Below, in pieces: positions 56,587 through 64,000 of a stretch of 64,000 nt of DNA (positions are counted from its first letter, which is position 1; the number at the start of each line of letters is the position of its first letter). A program made the translations under genes and the position numbers. Origin of the DNA: Cognatundibacterium rugosum (lineage in GTDB: Bacteria; Pseudomonadota; Gammaproteobacteria; Burkholderiales; Burkholderiaceae_D); contig NZ_JACOGG010000012.1 of NCBI RefSeq assembly GCF_014284365.1, forward strand, positions 90,030-154,029, read 5' to 3'. The notes beneath the pieces were generated by a model. That model was not told the origin of the DNA, ran no database searches, and saw nothing but the letters and a program-made list of their open reading frames with translations.

Positions 56587-57504
56587 TCACGGTGCTGGCG
56601 CAGATTTGCCGAGTAAAAAGCGCAGAGGTAAAGATAAGCGTAGCGACCAGTCTGTTTCGGTATGTGCGGCACCGGGAAACGCACGACTCATATAGCGTTC
56701 ACCGGTATAGCCTTTTTCGCGTACCAGCACATCAAAAAACTGCTGATGCACGGGGTATAAAGCATCCAGCGTTTCAGTGCCGTAATCCATATATAAACGA
56801 TGCTGAGCCGCATCCGGCAAATGCACAGACCAGTATTGAAACAGGGCCAGCGGAACAGAGGCGTTTTGCTCAAAAATTCCGGTCCAGTGGGTAGACAGAC
56901 AGGCTGCCGCACCAAACACTTGCGGGTATTCGCTCATTGCATACAAAGAAATCAGGCCGCCCATACTGGATCCCATCAGCATGGTATGCGCAGCATCGCT
57001 ACGGGTAGGATAACGGCGGTCAATTTCTGGCTTGAGTTCTTCTGTCAAAAATTTCAGGTAGCGGTCTGCCATCAGTTCAGGCAAGTCCCTGCTATTCATC
57101 GGCGCCTGCCTGGTATCCGGGTTCAGGAATTGCATGGCTTTTTCGGGCAAGTATTCAGCAGGTCGTAAGATGCCCGCATTCCAGATTCCGACGATGATAG
57201 GCGCTTCGATTTGCGCATCCTGTATCAGCTGGCCAGCCACACGATCCACCTGCCATGCCTGCTTGTTCCAGCTCACAGCAGGATCGAATAAGGCCTGACC
57301 ATCGTGCATGTAAATCACAGGGTAACGGTGTTGACGGTCATAACCCGGCGGCAGCCAGACATCAATATGACGCGCGCCGACATAGCGCGAACTGAATGCA
57401 GAAAGACGCTCAATCTGACCGCTAACCACCGAGGGCAAGGCATCAGCTGCCATGACACTCAGTGTCAGTAACTGCAAAAGACATCCCGTCAGCCAGTGTC
57501 GCAT
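56587..57504 (-). CDS. secreted alpha/beta-hydrolase, putative esterase family
   Basis: A 305-residue exported hydrolase of the esterase D/enterochelin-esterase-like family. It has a signal peptide (~1-20, LTGCLLQLLTLSVMAADA), VWLPPGYDRQHRYPVIYMHDGQ, the nucleophile elbow MGSSMGGLISLYAMSE, and a C-terminal His in AFPGAAHTETDWS. Substrate is unknown. It lies 15 bp downstream of the alpha-glucosidase gene on the same strand, so it may act on a sugar ester in the glucan pathway. The ATG at 57504 is preferred; a GTG three codons earlier is possible. Confidence 0.87.
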   Translation of the reverse strand: MRHWLTGCLLQLLTLSVMAADALPSVVSGQIERLSAFSSRYVGARHIDVWLPPGYDRQHRYPVIYMHDGQALFDPAVSWNKQAWQVDRVAGQLIQDAQIEAPIIVGIWNAGILRPAEYLPEKAMQFLNPDTRQAPMNSRDLPELMADRYLKFLTEELKPEIDRRYPTRSDAAHTMLMGSSMGGLISLYAMSEYPQVFGAAACLSTHWTGIFEQNASVPLALFQYWSVHLPDAAQHRLYMDYGTETLDALYPVHQQFFDVLVREKGYTGERYMSRAFPGAAHTETDWSLRLSLPLRFLLGKSAPAP

Positions 57505-57519
57505 GATGTACACGTCTGT

Positions 57520-59172
57520 TTAGTGGCATTCCTGACCAAACCAGCCACCCCAGGCCGGTAATGTCAGCGTTGTTCCATGACGCTCAAAGGGCAGCTGTAC
57601 GGCATCCAGCGTAGTGGCCGCAACAATCTCCGGCACCTGCAAAGTCACTGCTTGCGGTGATAAATTAAAGGCTGCAAACATTTGCTGCTCACCCAGACGA
57701 CGCACTAACAATAGAACCGGTTCAGGCGCATCGAGGAAGCGTATATCACCATGTAACAAAACAGCCTGCTGCTTACGCCAGCGTAAAATATGGCGTACAT
57801 AATGCAGCACCGATTGTGGATCGGATTCCTGCTGGTCCGCCGCCTTAGGCAAATGTTCAGCAGGTACAGGCAGCCATGGTTTATGGGTGGAAAAACCAGC
57901 ATACTGTGCAGCTGCCTGCCACGGCATAGGTGTGCGACAACCATCACGCCCCTTGAATTCTGGCCAGAAGGTTTTACCGTACGGGTCCTGAATATCTTCG
58001 AACGCAATATCAGCTTCGGTCAGGCCCAGCTCATCGCCTTGATACAGGCAAGGCGTGCCACGTAAAGCCATTTGTAAGGCATACATCATTTTTGCAAATG
58101 CCGGGCTTGCATCGGTCCCACCCCAACGCGACATCACACGTGCCACGTCGTGATTGCCGACAGACCAGGAGACCCAGCCACCTTTGACGCGCGACTCGTA
58201 TTGCTCAACCTGTTCGCGGATATAGCCTGCAGTAACCGATGGCGTCAACAAATTGAAGCTGTAGGCCATATGCAGTTTGTCATCGCCTTCCGTATATTGC
58301 GCCATCACAGCCAGCGAATCGTCAGCGCCGACTTCACCGATAGCAACTGCACCGTATTCATTCAGCAAGGTGCGCACACGCTGCAAAAAAGCCAGATTTT
58401 CGGGCTGAGTCTTATCGTAAATATGCGCTTGCATGCCGTAAGGATTGGTATCCTGCACTGTCTTGGTATCCCGGCTGCTTGCGGGTGGATTACTGCGTAA
58501 CTGCTGATCATGGAAATGGAAATTACAGGCGTCCAGACGGAAGCCGTCCACACCACGCTCAAGCCAGAAACGCATCGCATCCAAATGCGCCTGCTGTACT
58601 TCAGGATGATGGAAGTTCAGATCTGGCTGACTGGTCAGAAAATTATGCAGATAATACTGACGGCGACGTGCATCCCACTGCCAGGATGAGCCGCCAAATA
58701 CCGATAACCAGTTATTCGGCGGATTCCCATCCGCACGTGGATCAGCCCAGACGTACCAGTCTGCTTTCGGATTGTCACGGCTCTCACGGCTTTCAATAAA
58801 CCAGGGATGCTGATCCGAACAATGCGACAACACCTGATCGATCATAATTTTGAGACCGAGACTATGTGCTTTTTCCAGCAAAAGGTCGAAATCCCGCAAA
58901 GTTCCAAACAGCGGATCGACATCACAATAATCGGAAACATCGTATCCGAAATCAGCCATAGGCGATTTAAAAAATGGGGAAATCCAGACGATATCGACAC
59001 CCAGCGCAGCGATGTAATCAAGTCGTGCAGTGATGCCTGGCAAATCACCGATACCATCACCATTGCTGTCCGCAAAACTGCGTGGATACACCTGATAAAT
59101 CACTGCTTCACGCCACCATTGCGCCGTCTGTGCAGATAGAGCCGTACTTGGGAAATTCTTACTTGTGTTCAT
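57520..59172 (-). CDS. GH13 alpha-glucosidase (oligo-1,6-glucosidase / maltase type)
   Basis: A 550-residue cytoplasmic glycoside hydrolase family 13 enzyme: VIYQVYPRSFADSNGDGIGD (the calcium-binding-type loop), nucleophile Asp in GFRLDACNFH, acid/base Glu in AIGEVGADDS, and transition-state Asp in VGNHDVARV. No signal peptide, so it works on imported maltodextrins or isomaltose. The start at 59172 has AGAGACAACAG upstream; the frame extends 16 codons earlier. It lies in the glk - glucosidase - esterase strand block. Confidence 0.93.
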   Translation of the reverse strand: MNTSKNFPSTALSAQTAQWWREAVIYQVYPRSFADSNGDGIGDLPGITARLDYIAALGVDIVWISPFFKSPMADFGYDVSDYCDVDPLFGTLRDFDLLLEKAHSLGLKIMIDQVLSHCSDQHPWFIESRESRDNPKADWYVWADPRADGNPPNNWLSVFGGSSWQWDARRRQYYLHNFLTSQPDLNFHHPEVQQAHLDAMRFWLERGVDGFRLDACNFHFHDQQLRSNPPASSRDTKTVQDTNPYGMQAHIYDKTQPENLAFLQRVRTLLNEYGAVAIGEVGADDSLAVMAQYTEGDDKLHMAYSFNLLTPSVTAGYIREQVEQYESRVKGGWVSWSVGNHDVARVMSRWGGTDASPAFAKMMYALQMALRGTPCLYQGDELGLTEADIAFEDIQDPYGKTFWPEFKGRDGCRTPMPWQAAAQYAGFSTHKPWLPVPAEHLPKAADQQESDPQSVLHYVRHILRWRKQQAVLLHGDIRFLDAPEPVLLLVRRLGEQQMFAAFNLSPQAVTLQVPEIVAATTLDAVQLPFERHGTTLTLPAWGGWFGQECH

Positions 59173-59289
59173 ATTCTGTTGTCTCTTTTCCGTCTTTTTA
59201 TCAGGATATCCAGTTGCCACGCCGCGTCAGCCTGTTCTGACGATGACAGGCTATACCGATATAGTACGGATATACACTTCACTCTTTGC

Positions 59290-60303
59290 CTAACTACACT
59301 TCTGATCGCGCAGATGCTCATCCAATATCGCTGCCACGCCCAGAAAGGCGGGATATTGTGCCGTAATCAGGAAAGTCGGAATCTGAGCCAAAAATGCAGA
59401 AAAGCGACCCTTGGCTTCAAAGCGCTGACGGAAGGCAGACTGTATAAAAAAATCACCCAGCCGGGGTACGATGCCACCGCCTATATAGATCCCGCCACCC
59501 GCACCCAGCGTCATCGCCAGATTACCTGCGACCGTACCCAGCATAGCGCAGAACAGCGACATCGTCTGATGAGATAGTGCGCAACTGCCATCCAATGCAT
59601 GCTGACTGATCTCCGCGGCGCTCAACGGCATGTTCAGTTCCACGTCACTCAATTCAGCGATCACACGATACAACAGTTCTATGCCCATACCAGAGATCAG
59701 GCGCTCAGCAGAAACATGAGGAAAATCGCGCCAGATACGCTCCAGTATCCTGGTCTCCAGCTTATCAACAGGTGAATAAGTGACATGCCCGCCCTCACTG
59801 CACAACGGTATCCAGCGCTGACCGCAGGGAATAATGCCAGATACACCTAGTCCGGTTCCGGCGCCGAGCAGGCCTATCACCTTAGCGGGCTGCGCAGTAC
59901 CTCCACCTATCTGTACTTTTTCGCTGACACTAAGATGTGGCAAGGCCATCGCCAGTGCAGTGAAATCATTCACCACCAGCAGCGTATTCAACTGCAATGA
60001 GCGCTTCAGCTCCTGGATAGAAAAACGCCAGTGATGATTGGTCATACTGACGATATCACCCACGACAGGATTAGCAATTGCAATCGCCGCGTCCGCAATA
60101 CCGTCACTGCACAAACTGTCCTGTTGAATCCATTGCAGATAAGCCAGAATCGCGCTGCGCAAATCCGGGTAGGCATTACAGGCCAATACCTGCACCCGCT
60201 CAAATCGCTGCGGAGCGACTTCGATAGCAAAACGTGCGTTTGTGCCACCTATATCGGCCAGCAAGCGGGGGGTCACGTAAGCTTGCGTTGTGATTTCCTG
60301 CAC
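59290..60303 (-). CDS. glk: glucokinase
   Basis: A 337-residue Glk of the E. coli type. It has LLADIGGTNARFAIE (phosphate 1), VVNDFTALAMALPHL (catalytic Asp), GLLGAGTGLGVSGIIPCG and GGIYIGGGIVPRLGDFF. It phosphorylates glucose released by the glucosidase and pullulanase. A GTG at 60303 is the likely start (GAGAAAACG upstream); the open frame beyond it runs into the promoter. Two HexR-like inverted repeats lie in the divergent region shared with the pullulanase gene. Confidence 0.93.
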   Translation of the reverse strand: MQEITTQAYVTPRLLADIGGTNARFAIEVAPQRFERVQVLACNAYPDLRSAILAYLQWIQQDSLCSDGIADAAIAIANPVVGDIVSMTNHHWRFSIQELKRSLQLNTLLVVNDFTALAMALPHLSVSEKVQIGGGTAQPAKVIGLLGAGTGLGVSGIIPCGQRWIPLCSEGGHVTYSPVDKLETRILERIWRDFPHVSAERLISGMGIELLYRVIAELSDVELNMPLSAAEISQHALDGSCALSHQTMSLFCAMLGTVAGNLAMTLGAGGGIYIGGGIVPRLGDFFIQSAFRQRFEAKGRFSAFLAQIPTFLITAQYPAFLGVAAILDEHLRDQKCS

Positions 60304-60376
60304 CGTTTTCTCACTTAAAAAATTTTCTGGGGCAATAGTGAGCCACAGATGGCCGACCACAGTGTCAGCACACAAT

Positions 60377-60393
60377 ATGTAGGAATACTACAT
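60377..60393. promoter_or_regulatory. HexR-like inverted repeat 1 (glk side)
   Basis: ATGTAG-GAATA-CTACAT, a perfect 6-bp inverted repeat. The core TGTAGgaatACTACA fits the HexR-type pattern TGTARTnnnAYTACA as I recall it, with one mismatch. It is 74 bp upstream of the glk start. Confidence 0.6.
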
Positions 60394-60502
60394 TTAATCA
60401 TGGACGCTGTCTATTTTTTTCATACCCCGTCTATTACTCTTGAAAAAAGAGGCATTTCTCTTCCCCTGAAGACGTAATAATGTTAAATTTCCGAGAAGAC
60501 CA

Positions 60503-60519
60503 ATGTAGTCAAACTACTT
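60503..60519. promoter_or_regulatory. HexR-like inverted repeat 2 (pullulanase side)
   Basis: ATGTAG-TCAAA-CTACTT shares the TGTAG-N5-CTAC core with the copy at 60377-60393, and a further ACTACA half-site follows at 60521-60526. It lies 16 bp before the pullulanase ATG. Confidence 0.55.
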
Positions 60520-60534
60520 AACTACAAAATCATA

Positions 60535-63336
60535 ATGACCGAGACACTTTCCTTATTGCGTGCCATACGATTCCCCGCAGCACTTATGCTATTACTAGCA
60601 GCCAGCACATCAAGCTGGGCTGGCACCAATGCAACTAAGTCCACACCAGGCCTGAAGGATTGCGACATGCGCAGCCACCAGGCAGTTTTGCAAGTCAGCC
60701 AGCTCCCACAAAACGACGCCAGCGCACAATGGCTGAGCGCCAATCTGATCCACTGGTCAGAGCAAACAACGGACACTGATGCTCATTTCCGCCTTTACTA
60801 TTCGAACTCGGCAAGATTACACGTCGCGCAGGATGGCAGTATGCAAGGTGAGGATGGCAAGCTGACGCTGACACCACTCACGCACAGCACAACCAAACCA
60901 GCGCAGGCACAATTTCAGTATCTGCCTGCAGGGCTGCAATTTCAGCTACAACAAGACTCCGGTCACGTACAGCAACTACTGCGCTCGCAACTCATCATCG
61001 TGAAAGAAGATGCCAAGGGAAAGGTCATCGGCTACACGCATCTGCAACACCCGGCTGCACTCGACACCTTATATGCAGAAGCACAACAAGCAACGCTGGG
61101 GGTGCGCCTTAACGCGCTGAACGGGCAAAGTACAGGAGCGCATTTTGCACTATGGGCACCGACTGCCACACAAGTGGCGGCCTGCATTTATAAGAACGGA
61201 AAAGCGTATGCGAGCCAGCTCAGCCCCATGCATGTTGACGCTGCACTTGGTATCTGGCATACGGCACTGAAGCAAAATTTATCCGGCCATTACTATCGCT
61301 ATCTGGTGGACGTGTATGTGCCGGGCACCGGTATCGTACGTAACCTGGTCACAGACCCGTACTCCATCAGCCTCAATACCGACTCGCAACGCAGCTATAT
61401 CGCCGACTTAAATGCAGCCCACTTAAAACCGGCCGGGTGGGATCAGCAGCAACGCCCGCAGCGCGTTAAAACGGCTACAGACATGGCGATCTATGAATTG
61501 CATGTCAGGGATTTCTCGATTTCAGATGACAGCGTGCCGCGTCGTGACCGGGGTAAGTTTTTGGCGTTCACCCACACGAATTCCAATGGCATGCGGCACC
61601 TGAAAGAATTAAGCCAGGCCGGCCTGACCGATGTCCATCTGTTGCCCGTGTTTGACATTGCGACGATCCCGGAAAAAAACTGCATCAACCCGCGCATCAA
61701 CAGCAAAGGCGCTGATCCTAAAGCGCAAACCCTGATCGCAAAAATCGCTGACCGCGACTGCTTCAACTGGGGCTATGACCCTTACCACTACAGTGCACCA
61801 GAAGGCAGCTATGCCAGCAATCCCGAAGATGGCGCCGCCAGAATCCGCGAATTCCGCCAACTGGTGATGGCCCTGCATCAGGCTGGACTCAGGGTGGGTA
61901 TGGATGTGGTCTACAACCATACTGCCTACACTGGTCAACATGCACGCTCCGTATTGGATCGTATCGTGCCCGGCTACTATCATCGCCTGAATTCAAGCGG
62001 AAAAATCGAAGACTCCACTTGCCAGCCTTGTGGCAATACAGCCACTGAACACATGATGATGGCCAAGCTGATGACGGATTCGGTTCGCCTATGGGCCAAG
62101 CAATATCAGATTGATTCCTTCCGCTTTGATTTAATGGGACATCAGCCACGTGCTGTGATGGAACAACTCAGGGATCAACTGGCAGCCGATAACGGGCGCG
62201 CCATACAATTGATCGGTGAGGGCTGGAACTTTGGCGAGGTCGCCAATAATCAGCGCTTTGTACAAGCCAGCCAACTGTCCCTAAATGGCAGCCAGATTGC
62301 GACTTTCAGCGACCGCGCGCGGGATGCATTGCGTGGTGGTGGTCACGGCGATACAGCGGACAGCGTCAGACAGCGCCAGGGCTACATCAATGGCTTGCTC
62401 GATCGTCCGAACAGCAGCATAGCTCAGGCATACACGCAGCAAGAAAAAATGCGTGCTGCAGATATGGTGCGACTGGGTCTGGCCGGATCTGTCGCCAGCT
62501 ATCGCATGCAAACTGCAGATGATACGGTACAGCGTCTGCAAGATATCGATTACAACGGTCAGCCTGCTGGCTATGCGAGTCAACCAGGTGAAGTAGTCAA
62601 TTACGTAGAGAACCACGACAATCAGACCTTGTTTGATCTGAATGTCTACAAACTACCAGAGAACAGCACCCCCGAGGACAGAATGCGGGTACAGGTACTC
62701 GGTCTGGGCTTCACATTATTGAGTCAGGGCATACCCTACCTGCACGCGGGCAGCGAAATCCTGCGCTCAAAATCTATGGATAGTAATAGCTATAATTCCG
62801 GTGACTGGTTTAATGTCCTCGACTGGAGCTATCGCAGCAATGGCTACGGACGCGGGCTACCACCCGCTAAAGATAATCAGCAGTTTTATCCGCTATTACG
62901 CTCCCTGCTAACGAATCACACTATCCAAGCAACGCAGGCTGCCATCCTGAGCACCAAGGCAGCTGTACTGGATTTGTTGAAAATCAGGCAAAGTTCAAGC
63001 CTGTTCCGGCTTAACGATGCTGCAGAGATCAGTCAGCGCCTGCGCTTCTTTAATACCGGCTCACAACAAAATCCGGCATTAATTGCCATGCAGCTCGACG
63101 GAAGTCATTTACCCGGCGAAGCCTACCGTCGCATCATCGTCATCTTTAACAGCGCCGCTACAGCACAATCGATACAGATTCCTGAACTTAAAAATCTGCC
63201 TTTACAACTGCATCCTGTGCATCAGAATACCGTGGCAGGGGATCGCAGAATTGCACAGGAAGCCAGGTATGACGCGGCAAGCGCAGCATTTTATGTTCCT
63301 CAACGTAGCATCAGCACATTGATAGAATTAAATTAA
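60535..63336 (+). CDS. pulA: secreted pullulanase-type alpha-1,6-glucosidase
   Basis: A 933-residue debranching enzyme. It has a signal peptide (~1-30, AALMLLLAASTSSWAG), an N-terminal pullulanase N2-like domain, a CBM48-like domain (~190-290; GAHFALWAPTATQVAACIY), the GH13 barrel and a C-terminal beta domain. Catalytic residues are Asp in SFRFDLMGHQPRAV, Glu in QLIGEGWNFGEV and Asp in NYVENHDNQTLFD, with VGMDVVYNHTAYTGQH. It lacks a lipobox, so it is soluble in the periplasm or secreted. It cuts alpha-1,6 branches of pullulan, glycogen or limit dextrin. Divergent from glk, sharing HexR-like sites. Confidence 0.94.
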   Translation: MTETLSLLRAIRFPAALMLLLAASTSSWAGTNATKSTPGLKDCDMRSHQAVLQVSQLPQNDASAQWLSANLIHWSEQTTDTDAHFRLYYSNSARLHVAQDGSMQGEDGKLTLTPLTHSTTKPAQAQFQYLPAGLQFQLQQDSGHVQQLLRSQLIIVKEDAKGKVIGYTHLQHPAALDTLYAEAQQATLGVRLNALNGQSTGAHFALWAPTATQVAACIYKNGKAYASQLSPMHVDAALGIWHTALKQNLSGHYYRYLVDVYVPGTGIVRNLVTDPYSISLNTDSQRSYIADLNAAHLKPAGWDQQQRPQRVKTATDMAIYELHVRDFSISDDSVPRRDRGKFLAFTHTNSNGMRHLKELSQAGLTDVHLLPVFDIATIPEKNCINPRINSKGADPKAQTLIAKIADRDCFNWGYDPYHYSAPEGSYASNPEDGAARIREFRQLVMALHQAGLRVGMDVVYNHTAYTGQHARSVLDRIVPGYYHRLNSSGKIEDSTCQPCGNTATEHMMMAKLMTDSVRLWAKQYQIDSFRFDLMGHQPRAVMEQLRDQLAADNGRAIQLIGEGWNFGEVANNQRFVQASQLSLNGSQIATFSDRARDALRGGGHGDTADSVRQRQGYINGLLDRPNSSIAQAYTQQEKMRAADMVRLGLAGSVASYRMQTADDTVQRLQDIDYNGQPAGYASQPGEVVNYVENHDNQTLFDLNVYKLPENSTPEDRMRVQVLGLGFTLLSQGIPYLHAGSEILRSKSMDSNSYNSGDWFNVLDWSYRSNGYGRGLPPAKDNQQFYPLLRSLLTNHTIQATQAAILSTKAAVLDLLKIRQSSSLFRLNDAAEISQRLRFFNTGSQQNPALIAMQLDGSHLPGEAYRRIIVIFNSAATAQSIQIPELKNLPLQLHPVHQNTVAGDRRIAQEARYDAASAAFYVPQRSISTLIELN

Positions 63337-63651
63337 ATTAAGATCTAGTGATCAACCAATATCCAGTCGCGGGAATTTATGTGATACTGAATTTCAGCGA
63401 TCTATTTTTGCACAGGAGGAGTATCTATCCAGCTCATGACAGAACGCCAAGATGGCGACAAGCAGAATTAATATTTAGCCCATAAAGTACATGACAGAAT
63501 CGAAAAATTTTCTGTAAATGTTTCTATATTTGGAAAAATTCTGGCTTAAGTACAAAAAATATGAAAAGTTTTCAGTCATTAGACGAAATTTTTTATTCAA
63601 CAGCGGTTATTATTAGCGCCTTCGTATTCTTAGATTGAGGAGACAGTCGGA
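63337..63651. other. intergenic region between the pullulanase gene and tonB
   Basis: 315 bp, AT-rich towards tonB. An 11-codon frame (ATGACAGAACGC..., near 63436) follows an AGGAGGAG at about 63416, but spacing is poor and I do not call it. No clear terminator hairpin was found. Confidence 0.4.
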
Positions 63652-64000
63652 ATGGATTTTTCAGATCGCCAGCAAGAGCCGGGTAAGAAGTTCCTGGGCA
63701 TAGGGCTGGTAGTGGCATTTCACGCGGTATTGGTGTACGCACTGGCCAATGGCCTGGGCACCAAACTCGTTGAAATCGTTCAAAAGCCCCTAGAAACAAA
63801 AATCGTGGAAGAGGTCAAACCGCCTCCGCCACCACCAGACACGCCACCACCACCGCCGCCGAAACTGCTGGCTCCACCGCCACCATTCATTCCGCCGCCG
63901 GAAGTGCAGGTCCAGCCACAGGTACAGCCACAGAACACCATTTCTGCGGTGACCAACCAGAAACCGGAAAACCCGACCTTCACCAAGGCAGCGCCACCGG
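63652..64000 (+). CDS. tonB: TonB energy transducer, partial
   Basis: The first 116 residues of a TonB protein, cut by the window edge. A short cytoplasmic N-terminus and one transmembrane segment (FLGIGLVVAFHAVLVYALAN, ~14-33) are followed by a proline-rich periplasmic spacer (~52-80, with runs of Pro and Lys/Pro). TTGAGGAGACAGTCGGA precedes the ATG. With ExbB/ExbD it energises outer-membrane receptors. The C-terminal domain lies outside. Confidence 0.92.
   Translation, partial: MDFSDRQQEPGKKFLGIGLVVAFHAVLVYALANGLGTKLVEIVQKPLETKIVEEVKPPPPPPDTPPPPPPKLLAPPPPFIPPPEVQVQPQVQPQNTISAVTNQKPENPTFTKAAPP

Overview
The window looks like a chromosomal segment of a betaproteobacterium of the order Burkholderiales. 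The gene families and the style of the tRNA, ribosome-binding sites and operons suggest the Oxalobacteraceae (Undibacterium, Herbaspirillum or Janthinobacterium relatives); this placement is an inference from protein character, not a database match. I see no insertion sequence, prophage, integron or CRISPR array. Gene density is high and most genes are intact.

Region 1 (1-11.6 kb) is a complete reductive pyrimidine degradation locus: PreT/PreA dihydropyrimidine dehydrogenase, dihydropyrimidinase, an N-carbamoyl-beta-alanine amidohydrolase (cut by the window edge), an NCS1 nucleobase transporter, beta-alanine:pyruvate aminotransferase and malonate/methylmalonate-semialdehyde dehydrogenase. Divergent from these lie a MocR-type regulator and a RutR-like TetR regulator whose genes are almost fused, with a near-consensus RutR-type operator in the divergent promoter.

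Region 2 (11.8-34.9 kb) mixes signalling and housekeeping: a membrane GGDEF/EAL protein with a ruined GGDEF motif, a 1129-residue GAF/PAS histidine kinase, tsaD, a Cache-domain protein, plsY, ybaK, xerD, ogt, a lone DctP with a DctS/DctR-like two-component system, an AEC transporter, queG, tsaE-amiC, a YkgJ-type protein, a DedA protein, mutL, miaA and a tRNA-Met. Between ogt and dctP is a short transcription unit with promoter, three hairpins and terminator, a candidate structured small RNA.

Region 3 (35-44.3 kb) holds a secreted subtilase with an RCC1-repeat lipoprotein, then the most striking locus: a rhodanese, a serine O-acetyltransferase, a family 2A encapsulin shell protein and a cysteine desulfurase with a ~195-residue low-complexity N-terminal cargo extension. 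Together these form a sulfur-handling protein nanocompartment operon. A DUF3334 (CheX-like) gene lies divergently beside it.

Region 4 (44.4-50.1 kb) is an L-lactate utilisation locus (lutA-lutC-lutB-lctP) divergent from a GntR/FadR regulator, with one perfect LldR/PdhR-type operator in the promoter and a second one just after the regulator gene. Region 5 (50.3-56.6 kb) has an odd kinase-like membrane protein (phosphoacceptor His replaced, periplasmic-binding-protein-like C-terminus), TetR, DUF2798, a rhodanese, an FtrA-type regulator and a lone CbiM-like permease.

Region 6 (56.6-64 kb) is an alpha-glucan locus: esterase, GH13 alpha-glucosidase, glucokinase and a secreted pullulanase, with two copies of a HexR-like inverted repeat between glk and the pullulanase gene. 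The start of a tonB gene closes the window.
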